Assembly: GCA_049611965.1 (NCBI GenBank) | Contig: JBMZBC010000003.1 | Span: 1 to 64,000, forward strand | From: UBA10364 sp049611965 | GTDB taxonomy: Bacteria > Bacteroidota > Bacteroidia > Flavobacteriales > Schleiferiaceae | Length of the DNA: 64,000 nucleotides | Direction: 5' to 3' | In this document: positions 33,196-41,056 of the stretch, piece after piece | Position numbering within the stretch: the stretch's first letter is position 1 | How the letters are laid out: each line of letters starts with the position of its first letter | Notes under the pieces: generated by a model | The model's input: only the letters and a program-made list of their open reading frames with translations | Told to the model about the DNA's origin: nothing | The model's database searches: none | Translations under genes and position numbers: made by a program

Positions 33196-35712
33196 TTACT
33201 TCTTTTTTAACACCGGCAAAGGTAAGTCGCTTACGGTATTGTTTGAAGGTTTAATAATAATCTCTGTCCCGATCTCAGAACTAGACTCATCCCCGGTATT
33301 CGCCTTACGCTCCTGCCCTTGTTCTTCCTTTTGAAATTCTGAATCAAAGCTTTCCCATAATCTATTTTCGAACTCACTTTGACTTTCGTTCTCATTCGGT
33401 GCGCCAAATAGAAGCTGTCTTTTTAATTCTTCCAGTTTTTGAGGTTGTAAACCATCACCTAATTCTTTTAACCCATTTAACCTATTATCTATTTCTTTGA
33501 GGAGTTCATTGGTGCCTTTTCCTTGTTCTCCTGGAGTTTTACCCTCTTCTGCCGGCTTTCTAGAAACACCTTTTTTGCCTGGTTTTTTGCCCTGACTCTT
33601 ACCAGATTCTGAGCCTTTCTTCTGTGAAGGTTTATTTCCTTTTTTACCCTTACTAGGTTTACCTGTTTGACCTGGTCGGCCTTTCTTGCATTCCTTTTTA
33701 GAACTGGCTAAAGATTGTTTCTCGCTCTGTAGTATATCGTAAAGAACCGCGTTTAGATCATTTAATGCAGTAACCATATATACGGTTTTGACTTCAATGT
33801 TTTTGGAAAGTAAAAGCGCCGACTCTAACTCTTTTACTGCATTAGTAATAGATACAGAAGCGTCATTTAATACCCTGCCCAGCATAGGATCAGTAATTAA
33901 AATAATTTCCAGAGAGTCTAAAATTTCTCGTTGTATACTCAATAAGGTTCTTTGCTCTCTATACCGTGAACCAGACTGTATTGCTTTATGTACTTCTTGA
34001 ACAACACTTGTTTTCCAAGAATTCTTAAGCATTCTTTTCAACCGTTCAACATTTTCCGATTGTATATCAACCGTAGATTCAGCTAATAACTGTTTTAATT
34101 TTTGAGCGCTGTCTTTAGCTTGTTCCTCTCTTTGATCACCGCTTTTATCGAGTGATTCAAGCTTATTAAGTTCCTCCTGTAATTCTTTTTTGTCGGTATT
34201 ATTAAGTTCATCAATTGAAAAATCTATCACAGAATCTAGGGGTGCGTTGGTTTCACGTGAAACCATTTCTAACGCATTAATCAATTTTTGAATCTCCCAC
34301 AATTCGTCTAAAGCCTCTTCAATACTTTCTAAATCCTCCTCCTCTAGATCAGCTGGGATTAAATTATTGTCGTCCAACTTCTTTTCTGATGGCTTTTTTT
34401 CTTCTAAAACTTTCTTGTCCGCTACCTCTTGCTTTACTCGATCTATAAAAGACCTAAACGGTTGTACTTTTAAAGTAGATGTTTGATTTAACTCCGAATC
34501 CAAAGCCTCGTAGGACCTTTGAGGTCTTTCTATCAACCGCACCGAAGACTGATTTATATTATCATAAGCTTCAATCCTAAGCTTATCATCACTCCAGGCC
34601 AAAGCAAATAGCCTAATGTCTTTTATAATTTGAGATTCAATCAAGATTCTGTCCAATTGAAAATCATCCGTACATTTAATAACAAGGGAATCGAAATCGT
34701 TTTGTATCACCTCAATATTTGGAGGTAAATCTTCAGTTACTTGAACTGGAATATTAAAATGTTGATTTAAACCTACAAACTCTAATTCTTTTGTAGTACT
34801 AGTAATTATAGACGCCGATGTATAATTTATTGTTTCACGTGAAACAGTAGGTTTTAAATATTCCGTTAATAAACCTTTGAATTTTATTTCTACTGAACTT
34901 CCTGTAATAGCTTTTACAGTATCAGATAAACTGTAAGGCTTAATGTTTGTGTAAGAAGGTGGAGTAATATTAGCCGACCACGATGAAACTGTTATCAGAG
35001 AATCACACACGATATACAAATCCTTAACTATTCTACCGTTCTTTAAAATAGTGTGCTTTGAATCGGTTATAACCACACTTGGAACTTCTTTTATTTCTAA
35101 ATTCTGATCAACGAACTGTGATAAATCCGGTTGACTAAAAAACTCAGTATTAATAGTATCTGGTAATGTACTTAGCTCATCAGTGACTCTGTACTGGCCT
35201 GTAATTAGTTCTTTGGTACTTATTCTTAACGGTTGATAGAACAATAAAGTAAATAGAATTAATAGAGAGAGACCAGTGATAATGTAACGATAGGTCCAGT
35301 GATACTTGATTGTACTTATTAATGATACTAAAGTGGTTTTACTTTCTAGTAAAGCAATTCTTGATGACCATTCGCCTATTTGGCCTCTTTGACTTAAATC
35401 TAGTGATTGACTGAATCGACCACCGTCGTATTCCCTAACTACATTCGATAAATATTTATTAGAAAGAAAACGCACTGCTAAAGCTAAGAGCAGGTATCGT
35501 AGAGGATAAAGAACAAAAGTTAGTAACGTTAATAATATATATATCTTTCCTACCTGCTGGATACTAAGTAACCCTGGAATAAACCAAAGGTTAATAGTTG
35601 CAATAAAGAGTGCTATTAAACCACTTAAAAAAATAGTTAATAAACTGAAATACAATGATTTACGTAAAAAAATACGTCTTACAAAGTCTTTTATTTCTAT
35701 TCCTTCTTTCAT
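33196..35712 (-). CDS. Large DUF4175-like membrane protein with two embedded parS-like sites
   Basis: An 838-residue protein with three or four membrane helices in the first 170 residues, then an extracytoplasmic part with Ig-like strands (about 200-400). A long acidic coiled coil follows (about 450-680), then a Lys/Gly/Pro/Gln low-complexity stretch (about 695-750). The arrangement fits the DUF4175 family that sits beside ybeY in many Bacteroidota. Function is not known; an envelope role is likely. The gene is clearly AT-richer than those at 10-30 kb. It holds two GTTTCACGTGAAAC sites, both read as VSRET (290-294 and 484-488). Its first 58 bases overlap the 5' end of a divergent lipoprotein gene. 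Confidence 0.7.
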   Translation of the reverse strand: MKEGIEIKDFVRRIFLRKSLYFSLLTIFLSGLIALFIATINLWFIPGLLSIQQVGKIYILLTLLTFVLYPLRYLLLALAVRFLSNKYLSNVVREYDGGRFSQSLDLSQRGQIGEWSSRIALLESKTTLVSLISTIKYHWTYRYIITGLSLLILFTLLFYQPLRISTKELITGQYRVTDELSTLPDTINTEFFSQPDLSQFVDQNLEIKEVPSVVITDSKHTILKNGRIVKDLYIVCDSLITVSSWSANITPPSYTNIKPYSLSDTVKAITGSSVEIKFKGLLTEYLKPTVSRETINYTSASIITSTTKELEFVGLNQHFNIPVQVTEDLPPNIEVIQNDFDSLVIKCTDDFQLDRILIESQIIKDIRLFALAWSDDKLRIEAYDNINQSSVRLIERPQRSYEALDSELNQTSTLKVQPFRSFIDRVKQEVADKKVLEEKKPSEKKLDDNNLIPADLEEEDLESIEEALDELWEIQKLINALEMVSRETNAPLDSVIDFSIDELNNTDKKELQEELNKLESLDKSGDQREEQAKDSAQKLKQLLAESTVDIQSENVERLKRMLKNSWKTSVVQEVHKAIQSGSRYREQRTLLSIQREILDSLEIILITDPMLGRVLNDASVSITNAVKELESALLLSKNIEVKTVYMVTALNDLNAVLYDILQSEKQSLASSKKECKKGRPGQTGKPSKGKKGNKPSQKKGSESGKSQGKKPGKKGVSRKPAEEGKTPGEQGKGTNELLKEIDNRLNGLKELGDGLQPQKLEELKRQLLFGAPNENESQSEFENRLWESFDSEFQKEEQGQERKANTGDESSSEIGTEIIIKPSNNTVSDLPLPVLKKK
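34249..34264. promoter_or_regulatory. parS-like site 1
   Basis: GGTTTCACGTGAAACC, a perfect 16-bp palindrome whose inner 14 bases equal the parS core of the ParB family (consensus TGTTTCACGTGAAACA); only the outermost pair differs. It lies inside the DUF4175-like gene and is translated as VSRET (484-488). ParB binding is inferred from the motif alone. Confidence 0.65.
34831..34846. promoter_or_regulatory. parS site 2 (exact consensus)
   Basis: TGTTTCACGTGAAACA, identical to the 16-bp parS consensus. It lies 582 bases from the other site, in the same reading frame, translated as VSRET (290-294). It is about 1.9 kb from the putative oriC. The chance of an exact 16-mer in one 64-kb window is very small, and two together make chance unlikely. 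Confidence 0.8.
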
Positions 35713-36320
35713 GTCTTTCCAGCTGTAGTACTTCTAGTGCCTTAACCGCTTATGAGAACTACTCTTTTCAAACAAAAGGTAAACGTAAGAATCCTGCGAT
35801 ACTCTTTTTCTCAGATCTAAATATAACAGCGAATGACTCTTTGATTAAACACCTGAGTAAAGATTACTACGTAATTGTCATTCAAGAGTTAGAAGGTAAC
35901 TTTCTAAAAAAACTAAATGCAGATAATTCACTAACACGCGGTATTGAAGGACTTGATATATACAATCATGTCAACAACCAAATTACAGTTACAGGTTTAG
36001 CTGCCTCAGGATTGGAATGTCTACATATTTGTTCTTGGGGAATGAATACCCGAACGCCTAAGATTATACTCTACCCTTTGTTCGAGGAAAGTTTGAATGA
36101 TCATTTACGACTTGCTCTTGGTGGAGCTATAGCTGTTTTTCCAGCATATAATAAGAATCTTAATGCTCTTGAAATTTATAACAACATTAATAATACTTTT
36201 CCTCCATCTGGGATGTTATTAGGATACTCCTATCGTTACCTAGAAAGTTTAAAAACCCTAGACATACGAACTCAAATGTCGAGTTATGACGGAGAGTTAG
36301 AGGTTACCGTCCTAAATTAA
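35655..36320 (+). CDS. Putative lipoprotein of unknown function
   Basis: A 221-residue AT-rich gene. The N-terminus (basic KKYVLQ, then a hydrophobic stretch and CLSSCSTSS) is a lipoprotein signal. The rest looks like an alpha/beta hydrolase-like protein without the elbow: strands such as AILFFSDLN and YYVIVIQELEG, then TVTGLAASGLECLHI where a nucleophile elbow could be, but no clear G-x-S-x-G. The 5' end overlaps the divergent DUF4175-like gene by 58 bases. The stop is interlocked with that of rpiB (TTAA). Start choice is limited, since only this ATG gives a signal peptide. Confidence 0.65.
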   Translation: MIYVKKYVLQSLLFLFLLSCLSSCSTSSALTAYENYSFQTKGKRKNPAILFFSDLNITANDSLIKHLSKDYYVIVIQELEGNFLKKLNADNSLTRGIEGLDIYNHVNNQITVTGLAASGLECLHICSWGMNTRTPKIILYPLFEESLNDHLRLALGGAIAVFPAYNKNLNALEIYNNINNTFPPSGMLLGYSYRYLESLKTLDIRTQMSSYDGELEVTVLN

Positions 36321-36748
36321 GAGCACGCTATCTTTCCAACTCGACGTTCATGTCTTCCTCCCTCAAAATCATTGGTCAAGAAAGATGTTAGTATCTCTTT
36401 TGCTTCCTCGGTACTCACAAAACGTGCAGGTATAGCAATAATATTAGCATTATTATGCTGGCGAGCTAGTGCAGCAATCTCTGGTAACCAACACAACGCA
36501 CCACGAATATTTTGATATTTATTGACGGTCATATTAATTCCATTACCAGAACCACAAATAACCACGCCTAATGAACAAGTACCCTTTGATACTGATGAAG
36601 CTACTTTGTGACCATAATCTGGATAATCAACACTATCGCTAGAAAAAGGTCCTTGATCTAATACTTCAGCGCCATGGGCTTTAAGCACTTTAATGAGTTC
36701 AGTTTTTAATTCTACGCCGGCATGATCTGTTCCAATAGCAATCTTCAT
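36317..36748 (-). CDS. rpiB: Ribose-5-phosphate isomerase B
   Basis: A 143-residue RpiB/LacAB family enzyme interconverting ribose-5-P and ribulose-5-P. The N-terminal GTDHAGVELK, the active-site Cys65 in VICGSGNGINM (same number as in E. coli RpiB), and His/Asn residues of ARQHNNANII are present. The C-terminal GGRHERRVGKI is the usual phosphate-binding segment. It ends against a divergent lipoprotein gene and starts at the edge of the putative origin region. Confidence 0.93.
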   Translation of the reverse strand: MKIAIGTDHAGVELKTELIKVLKAHGAEVLDQGPFSSDSVDYPDYGHKVASSVSKGTCSLGVVICGSGNGINMTVNKYQNIRGALCWLPEIAALARQHNNANIIAIPARFVSTEEAKEILTSFLTNDFEGGRHERRVGKIACS

Positions 36749-37152
36749 AATACTTGTTGTTTATACAAAGGTCGTAATTGTTGTGTATAACCTAGTTGAT
36801 TAATGTGAACAACCTATGAACAGGATTTTAAAACTCGACCTTGTATTATTCACATATTCTTGTATATGGAAAATATATTTTGAAGAGTGGCTTTTAGTTG
36901 TTGTTACTTCTTCTAAATCGGTCCACAGGAAAAGGATACATACTAACAGCTCTAAAATGAATTAGTCTTTAACAATCCATACTTCATTTTATCAATTAAC
37001 ACTGTGAATAACGTTAGTAAACTCTATTTAATTAAGTAATTACAGTACATTAATCATGATAACAAATATTGATAACTCGAAAAACCTACATCAACCGCAT
37101 CCTAGTTATCACGGTTATCAACACACTATTATTATTACTATATTCTTTTAAA
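36749..37152. other. Putative replication origin (oriC), AT-rich intergenic region
   Basis: No gene is seen in these 404 bases. They hold three exact TTATNCACA DnaA boxes: 36782-36790 (TTATACACA on the minus strand), 36846-36854 (TTATTCACA, plus), and 37003-37011 (TTATTCACA on the minus strand). Near matches occur at 36804-36812 (TTGTTCACA, minus) and 36761-36769 (TTATACAAA, plus). AT-rich runs such as AAAATATATTTT (36870-36881) and TATTTAATTAAGTAATTA (37025-37042) could be unwinding elements. Flanking gene orientation reverses here, and two parS-like sites lie about 2 kb away. This is inference from motifs. The ATG at 37153 is taken as the NUDIX start; the frame reaches further upstream from a TTG. 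Confidence 0.6.
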
Positions 37153-37719
37153 ATGAATTCTATTATATATAAAGGTGATTGGATAATTAAAGGTTCAAAG
37201 GTTACTTATGAGAATCCTTGGATTAAAGTTAATCATCATGATGTCGTTACTCCAGGTGGAAGCGCTGGGATTTATGGAGAGGTTCACTTTAAAAATTTAG
37301 CTATTGGCATTTTACCAATCGATAAAGACGGTTACACCTGGCGTGTGGGTCAATTTAGATTTCCTTTAAATACTTACTCTTGGGAGATTCCTGAAGGTGG
37401 GGGACCACACGATACCGATCCTTTGAAAAGTGCAAAACGTGAATTATTAGAAGAAGTGGGACATACTGCTCAAACTTGGACACCGCTTTTAGAGATGCAT
37501 TTAAGCAATAGTGTGAGTGATGAGAAAGCTATTGTTTTTTTAGCTGAAGATCTTACCGAAGGTGTAAGTCAACCTGAAGACACTGAAAATCTAACTGTTG
37601 AGAAGATTCATTTTTCCGAATTGTACCAACAAGTGATGGATGGAATTGTTACGGATTCAATTAGCGTCGCTGCAGTACTTAAATTATCTATCCTAAGGCC
37701 AAGGTTATTAAAGATGTAA
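37153..37719 (+). CDS. NUDIX hydrolase
   Basis: A 188-residue NUDIX protein, probably an ADP-ribose or nucleoside-diphosphate-sugar pyrophosphatase. The Nudix box reads GGGPHDTDPLKSAKRELLEE, then VGH (82-104). The REUxEExG half is intact (Arg96, Glu97, Glu100, Glu101), but the first Glu of the box is Thr88. The flanking strands (WRVGQFRFPLNTYSWEIPEG) match the ADP-ribose group. The start at 37153 (MNSIIYKGDW) is preferred to a TTG at 37069, whose extra residues look untranslated. It is convergent with the GSCFA gene, with a 12-base overlap. Confidence 0.8.
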   Translation: MNSIIYKGDWIIKGSKVTYENPWIKVNHHDVVTPGGSAGIYGEVHFKNLAIGILPIDKDGYTWRVGQFRFPLNTYSWEIPEGGGPHDTDPLKSAKRELLEEVGHTAQTWTPLLEMHLSNSVSDEKAIVFLAEDLTEGVSQPEDTENLTVEKIHFSELYQQVMDGIVTDSISVAAVLKLSILRPRLLKM

Positions 37720-38472
37720 AAAACGCTTAAATCGCTCCATAACCACCTCTACAGCTTTTGAATTAGGATGTGTACCATTCGATTCAAAGAAGGAATAATC
37801 TCGAAGCTCATCATTTATAATTTCAAAACTTGGGAAATACACAATGTTAGGAGGTTCTATAAGTGCTTCGATTGCTGTTCGTAAGATAGATTTACCTAGA
37901 AAATTTTCCTGTAGGCCTATTCTGGTATAACGAACTGGACTTACCGTGAAGATGACTTTTAGATTTTTAGGCAATTCAGATAAAGTTTGTTTCCATTCTT
38001 TGACTATATCCTCCTTATTCAATAATCTTCGTTCAAAAAATTGTCCGGGTAGCTTGTGGCAATTATTAACTAGTTGGTCTTCTTTGAACCAAGCGTGAGC
38101 AGTTCCTAAGGATATAATTAAAATGAGTTGTTTATCAGACCGGTTCAGGTATTGATTAATTTTTCTTCTGCTATTTTCTAATACTGTTTGAAGTGCTGAA
38201 TCACTTTCATCTTGCCAGACGTTAGCAGCATCGAGTTGATGAAAGATACCCTCATGATAAAAACTGGGTGATAAGTCTTCATTAGAAAAAATCCAGCGCA
38301 GCTGTTTAGCAATACTGATTGGATTAAAAGAAGTACCTAATGGGTTGAATTGGTACTCATATCCTAAACGATTTAAATAGGGATCAAGGTTACTAACAAA
38401 GCAGCTACCTATACCGAAAAAAAAAGGGGGTGCAGAAAGTTCTTCTGTCCCCACTTTTACTTCCGTAATCAT
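37708..38472 (-). CDS. GSCFA domain protein
   Basis: A 254-residue protein. The name-giving motif is GIGSCFVSNLDPYLNRLGYE (about 20-40), followed by FNPLGTSFNPISIAKQL. The family is distantly related to SGNH hydrolases: the Ser in GSC is the expected nucleophile, and a late Asn-Gly-Thr-His segment (SNGTHPNS) supplies the His. The substrate is not known. The gene lies 3 bases from the ALDH7 gene on the same strand and probably shares its promoter. Confidence 0.85.
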   Translation of the reverse strand: MITEVKVGTEELSAPPFFFGIGSCFVSNLDPYLNRLGYEYQFNPLGTSFNPISIAKQLRWIFSNEDLSPSFYHEGIFHQLDAANVWQDESDSALQTVLENSRRKINQYLNRSDKQLILIISLGTAHAWFKEDQLVNNCHKLPGQFFERRLLNKEDIVKEWKQTLSELPKNLKVIFTVSPVRYTRIGLQENFLGKSILRTAIEALIEPPNIVYFPSFEIINDELRDYSFFESNGTHPNSKAVEVVMERFKRFLHL

Positions 38473-38475
38473 TAT

Positions 38476-40017
38476 TTAAATATTGAATTCAATACCCTGA
38501 GCGAGTGGTAGATCTTTACCATAATTCAAAGTATTGGTTTGACGGCGCATATAAGCTTTCCAAGCATCCGATCCACTTTCACGGCCTCCGCCAGTTTCTT
38601 TTTCTCCTCCGAAGGCGCCACCAATTTCTGCACCTGAGGTTCCAATATTCACATTAGCAATACCACAGTCTGAACCACTTTCACTTAAGAAAATATGTGC
38701 TTCTCGAACATCACTTGTCATGATAGCACTTGACAAACCTTGCTTTACATCGTTTTGAATAGCGATTGCATTTTCAACCTCACCTTTATATTTCAGTAGG
38801 TAAAGAATAGGTGCGAAGGTTTCTTTTTGAACACTATTATAATTGTTTGATGCTTCAATAATACAGGGTTGAACATAGAATCCATCATCATAAATTCCAC
38901 CTTCAAGAACTTCACCGCCATAGAGTATTTTTCCACCTTCAGCTTTCACATTTTTAATAGTATCTAAGAAGGCGTTTACAGCATCTTGATCAATCAATGG
39001 TCCTACATGATTACTTTCATCTAGTGGATTACCAATTTTAATTTGACCGTATGCTTCAATCAATGCGTTTTTCACTTTATCGTAAACGCTGTCGTGGATA
39101 ATGAGTCTTCGAGTTGAGGTGCAACGTTGACCACATGTTCCTACGGCACCAAACAAAGCACCGGTAACAGTCATTTTTAAATCACAGGTAGGTGTAATAA
39201 TAATGGCATTATTTCCACCTAATTCTAAAATTGATTTTCCAAATCTTGAGGCAACTTGAGCACCAACTATTCTTCCCATTCTCGTCGAACCTGTCGCTGA
39301 GATCAGCGGCATTCTCTCATCGTGCGTCATCCATTCACCACGTGTATAATCACCAGTAATTATTGAAGAAATTCCCTCGGGAAGGTTATTGGCCGCAGCA
39401 ACTTTATTCCAGATATGTTGGCAAGCTACTGCACATAACGGTGCTTTTTCACTGCCTTTCCAAACTACCGTATTGCCACACACTACGGCTAATGCAAAAT
39501 TCCAAGCCCATACAGCAACAGGAAAATTGAAGGCCGATATTACACCCACTACTCCAAGCGGATGCCACTGCTCCATCATGTGGTGAGCGATTCTTTCACT
39601 CTTGATAGTTAGACCGTACAACTGGCGTGATAGACCTACTGCAAAATCACAGATATCAATCATTTCCTGTACTTCACCGAGGCCTTCTTGGTAGCTTTTT
39701 CCCATTTCTAAGGAAACTAAAGCACCAAGTGCTGCTTTTTCATCGCGTAAGGCATTTCCAAATTGACGTATTAACTCACCTCTCTTAGGAGCCGGCATAC
39801 TGCGAAGTGTTTTAAAAGCTTCAGATGCGGCAGTAACTACTTCATCATATTGTTCTTTTGTGGTAATACTTACGCTGCCTAATTCAAGGTTGTCGATAGG
39901 TGAGTTGGAGGTAATGGTTTCGCTGGTTTCCATCCATTGCTGACCGGTTGAGGTTCCGTGTATAGCTCCAGTTAGGTTTAAAGACTCTAAGATCTGAGAA
40001 GGTGTAAATGCTTCCAT
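38476..40017 (-). CDS. ALDH7-type aldehyde dehydrogenase (alpha-aminoadipic semialdehyde dehydrogenase-like)
   Basis: A 513-residue aldehyde dehydrogenase of the antiquitin group. The catalytic Cys is in GTCGQRCTSTRR and the general-base Glu in ELGGNNAIII. The sequence from GSDCGIANVNIGTSGAEIGG to GFGGEK-type loops and YGKDLPLAQGIEF at the C-terminus is characteristic of ALDH7. In other organisms it oxidises alpha-aminoadipic semialdehyde (piperideine-6-carboxylate) in lysine breakdown. No lysine-degradation partner is adjacent, so the substrate is inferred. It is divergent from the metal transport locus. Confidence 0.88.
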   Translation of the reverse strand: MEAFTPSQILESLNLTGAIHGTSTGQQWMETSETITSNSPIDNLELGSVSITTKEQYDEVVTAASEAFKTLRSMPAPKRGELIRQFGNALRDEKAALGALVSLEMGKSYQEGLGEVQEMIDICDFAVGLSRQLYGLTIKSERIAHHMMEQWHPLGVVGVISAFNFPVAVWAWNFALAVVCGNTVVWKGSEKAPLCAVACQHIWNKVAAANNLPEGISSIITGDYTRGEWMTHDERMPLISATGSTRMGRIVGAQVASRFGKSILELGGNNAIIITPTCDLKMTVTGALFGAVGTCGQRCTSTRRLIIHDSVYDKVKNALIEAYGQIKIGNPLDESNHVGPLIDQDAVNAFLDTIKNVKAEGGKILYGGEVLEGGIYDDGFYVQPCIIEASNNYNSVQKETFAPILYLLKYKGEVENAIAIQNDVKQGLSSAIMTSDVREAHIFLSESGSDCGIANVNIGTSGAEIGGAFGGEKETGGGRESGSDAWKAYMRRQTNTLNYGKDLPLAQGIEFNI

Positions 40018-40118
40018 GTTTTGGGTTATAGATTCCCTTTAAAAATACAATGAATAGCTCCTTTACCGGCTGAATCAAAAAAAGACTTTCTCAAAGGGTT
40101 TCGAACAACTCTACGAGT

Positions 40119-40146
40119 TACTTTTGTTATTTAGAATAAATCAAAA
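40119..40146 (+). promoter_or_regulatory. Putative promoter and operator of the metal transport genes
   Basis: TACTTTTG (40119-40126) matches TAnnTTTG. Overlapping it, 40122-40146 forms an imperfect dyad with TTTTG and CAAAA arms and a largely AT-rich spacer. A DtxR/MntR-type repressor site at this place would fit, as the permease encoded downstream carries a DtxR-like tail. This is inference; dyad arms are short. Confidence 0.35.
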
Positions 40147-40150
40147 TAAG

Positions 40151-41056
40151 ATGCGTTTTCTAATTCCCCTTTTCGCTAGCGTGTTGCTATTTGCATGTTC
40201 ACCCACTCAAGAGGGCAGTGCGGACGGAAGAATAAAAGTTGTTTGTACTACAAGTATTATGACCGACTGGGTAAGCAATGTTGCTTCAGAGAATATGGAA
40301 GTAATACCGCTATTAAAAGTGGGTATAGACCCCCACGTTTATAAACCATCAAAAAAGGATTTAGACCTGTTGCGAGAGGCAGATGTGATTATCTACCATG
40401 GACTTCATTTAGAAGGGAAGATTATTGAAGTATTAGAGCATATGGAGGATAAACTCATCATTGATGCTGCTAAGAATTTCCCTAAAGAATTAATTATTCG
40501 TGATCCAAATTTTCCAGCTTCAACCGATCCGCATGCGTGGTTTGATAAGGAGTTAGCGCAAAACGCTATTAAAACTATTGTAGGAGAACTGCTTCAAAAT
40601 TATTCGGATGAGGCAGCGGGCATTCAACTAAAAATGGACGGCTACTTTTCAACGATGGATTCAGTAGCTATTGAGGTAAATACTATTATAGATGCTATTC
40701 CAGAGCACCAACGCTTGGTGATTACCACACACGATGCACTCAGTTATTTTGCGCGAGGTTATGGATTGCGCGTAAAGACATTGCAAGGTGCGAGTACCGT
40801 AAGTGAGTTTGGTCTGCGTGAGATTACAGATTTGGTTGATTTTATCGTTGAACAAAAGGTTCCCGCTATTTTTCTTGAAAACATTATCAGCCCTCAGGCC
40901 ATGGAGAGTGTTCAAAGGGGTTGTGCTTCAAAAGGGTTTGATGTAAAAATTGGACCGGAACTATTGAGTGATAGTTTGGGGAGCGAAGAAGACCAGAACA
41001 CGTATTTTAAAATGCTCCTCTTTAACGCTAATACCATCGCGGAACACTTAAAATAA
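40151..41056 (+). CDS. Metal ABC transporter substrate-binding lipoprotein (Mn/Zn type)
   Basis: A 301-residue lipoprotein (lipobox LLFAC) of the TroA/ZnuA cluster A-I. The metal ligands appear as His in GIDPHVYKPS, His in STDPHAWFD, and a Glu in IFLENIISPQ; the final ligand is probably the Asp in LLSDSLG. No long His-rich loop, as typical for ZnuA, is seen, which favours manganese or a broad-range specificity. The start at 40151 (MRFLIPLF) is chosen over an ATG at 40124. It is followed directly by the permease gene. Confidence 0.9.
   Translation: MRFLIPLFASVLLFACSPTQEGSADGRIKVVCTTSIMTDWVSNVASENMEVIPLLKVGIDPHVYKPSKKDLDLLREADVIIYHGLHLEGKIIEVLEHMEDKLIIDAAKNFPKELIIRDPNFPASTDPHAWFDKELAQNAIKTIVGELLQNYSDEAAGIQLKMDGYFSTMDSVAIEVNTIIDAIPEHQRLVITTHDALSYFARGYGLRVKTLQGASTVSEFGLREITDLVDFIVEQKVPAIFLENIISPQAMESVQRGCASKGFDVKIGPELLSDSLGSEEDQNTYFKMLLFNANTIAEHLK

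Noticed and set aside
36317..36748. rpiB as a galactose-6-phosphate isomerase (LacA/LacB)
   Set aside because: Only one gene of the family is present, and the Cys65 active site and the single-gene layout match RpiB; LacA and LacB occur as a pair.
32823..37719. AT-rich block as a horizontally acquired island
   Set aside because: It contains core genes in normal order (mnmG, ybeY, rpiB), no mobile-element genes and no flanking repeats; an origin-proximal composition effect fits better.
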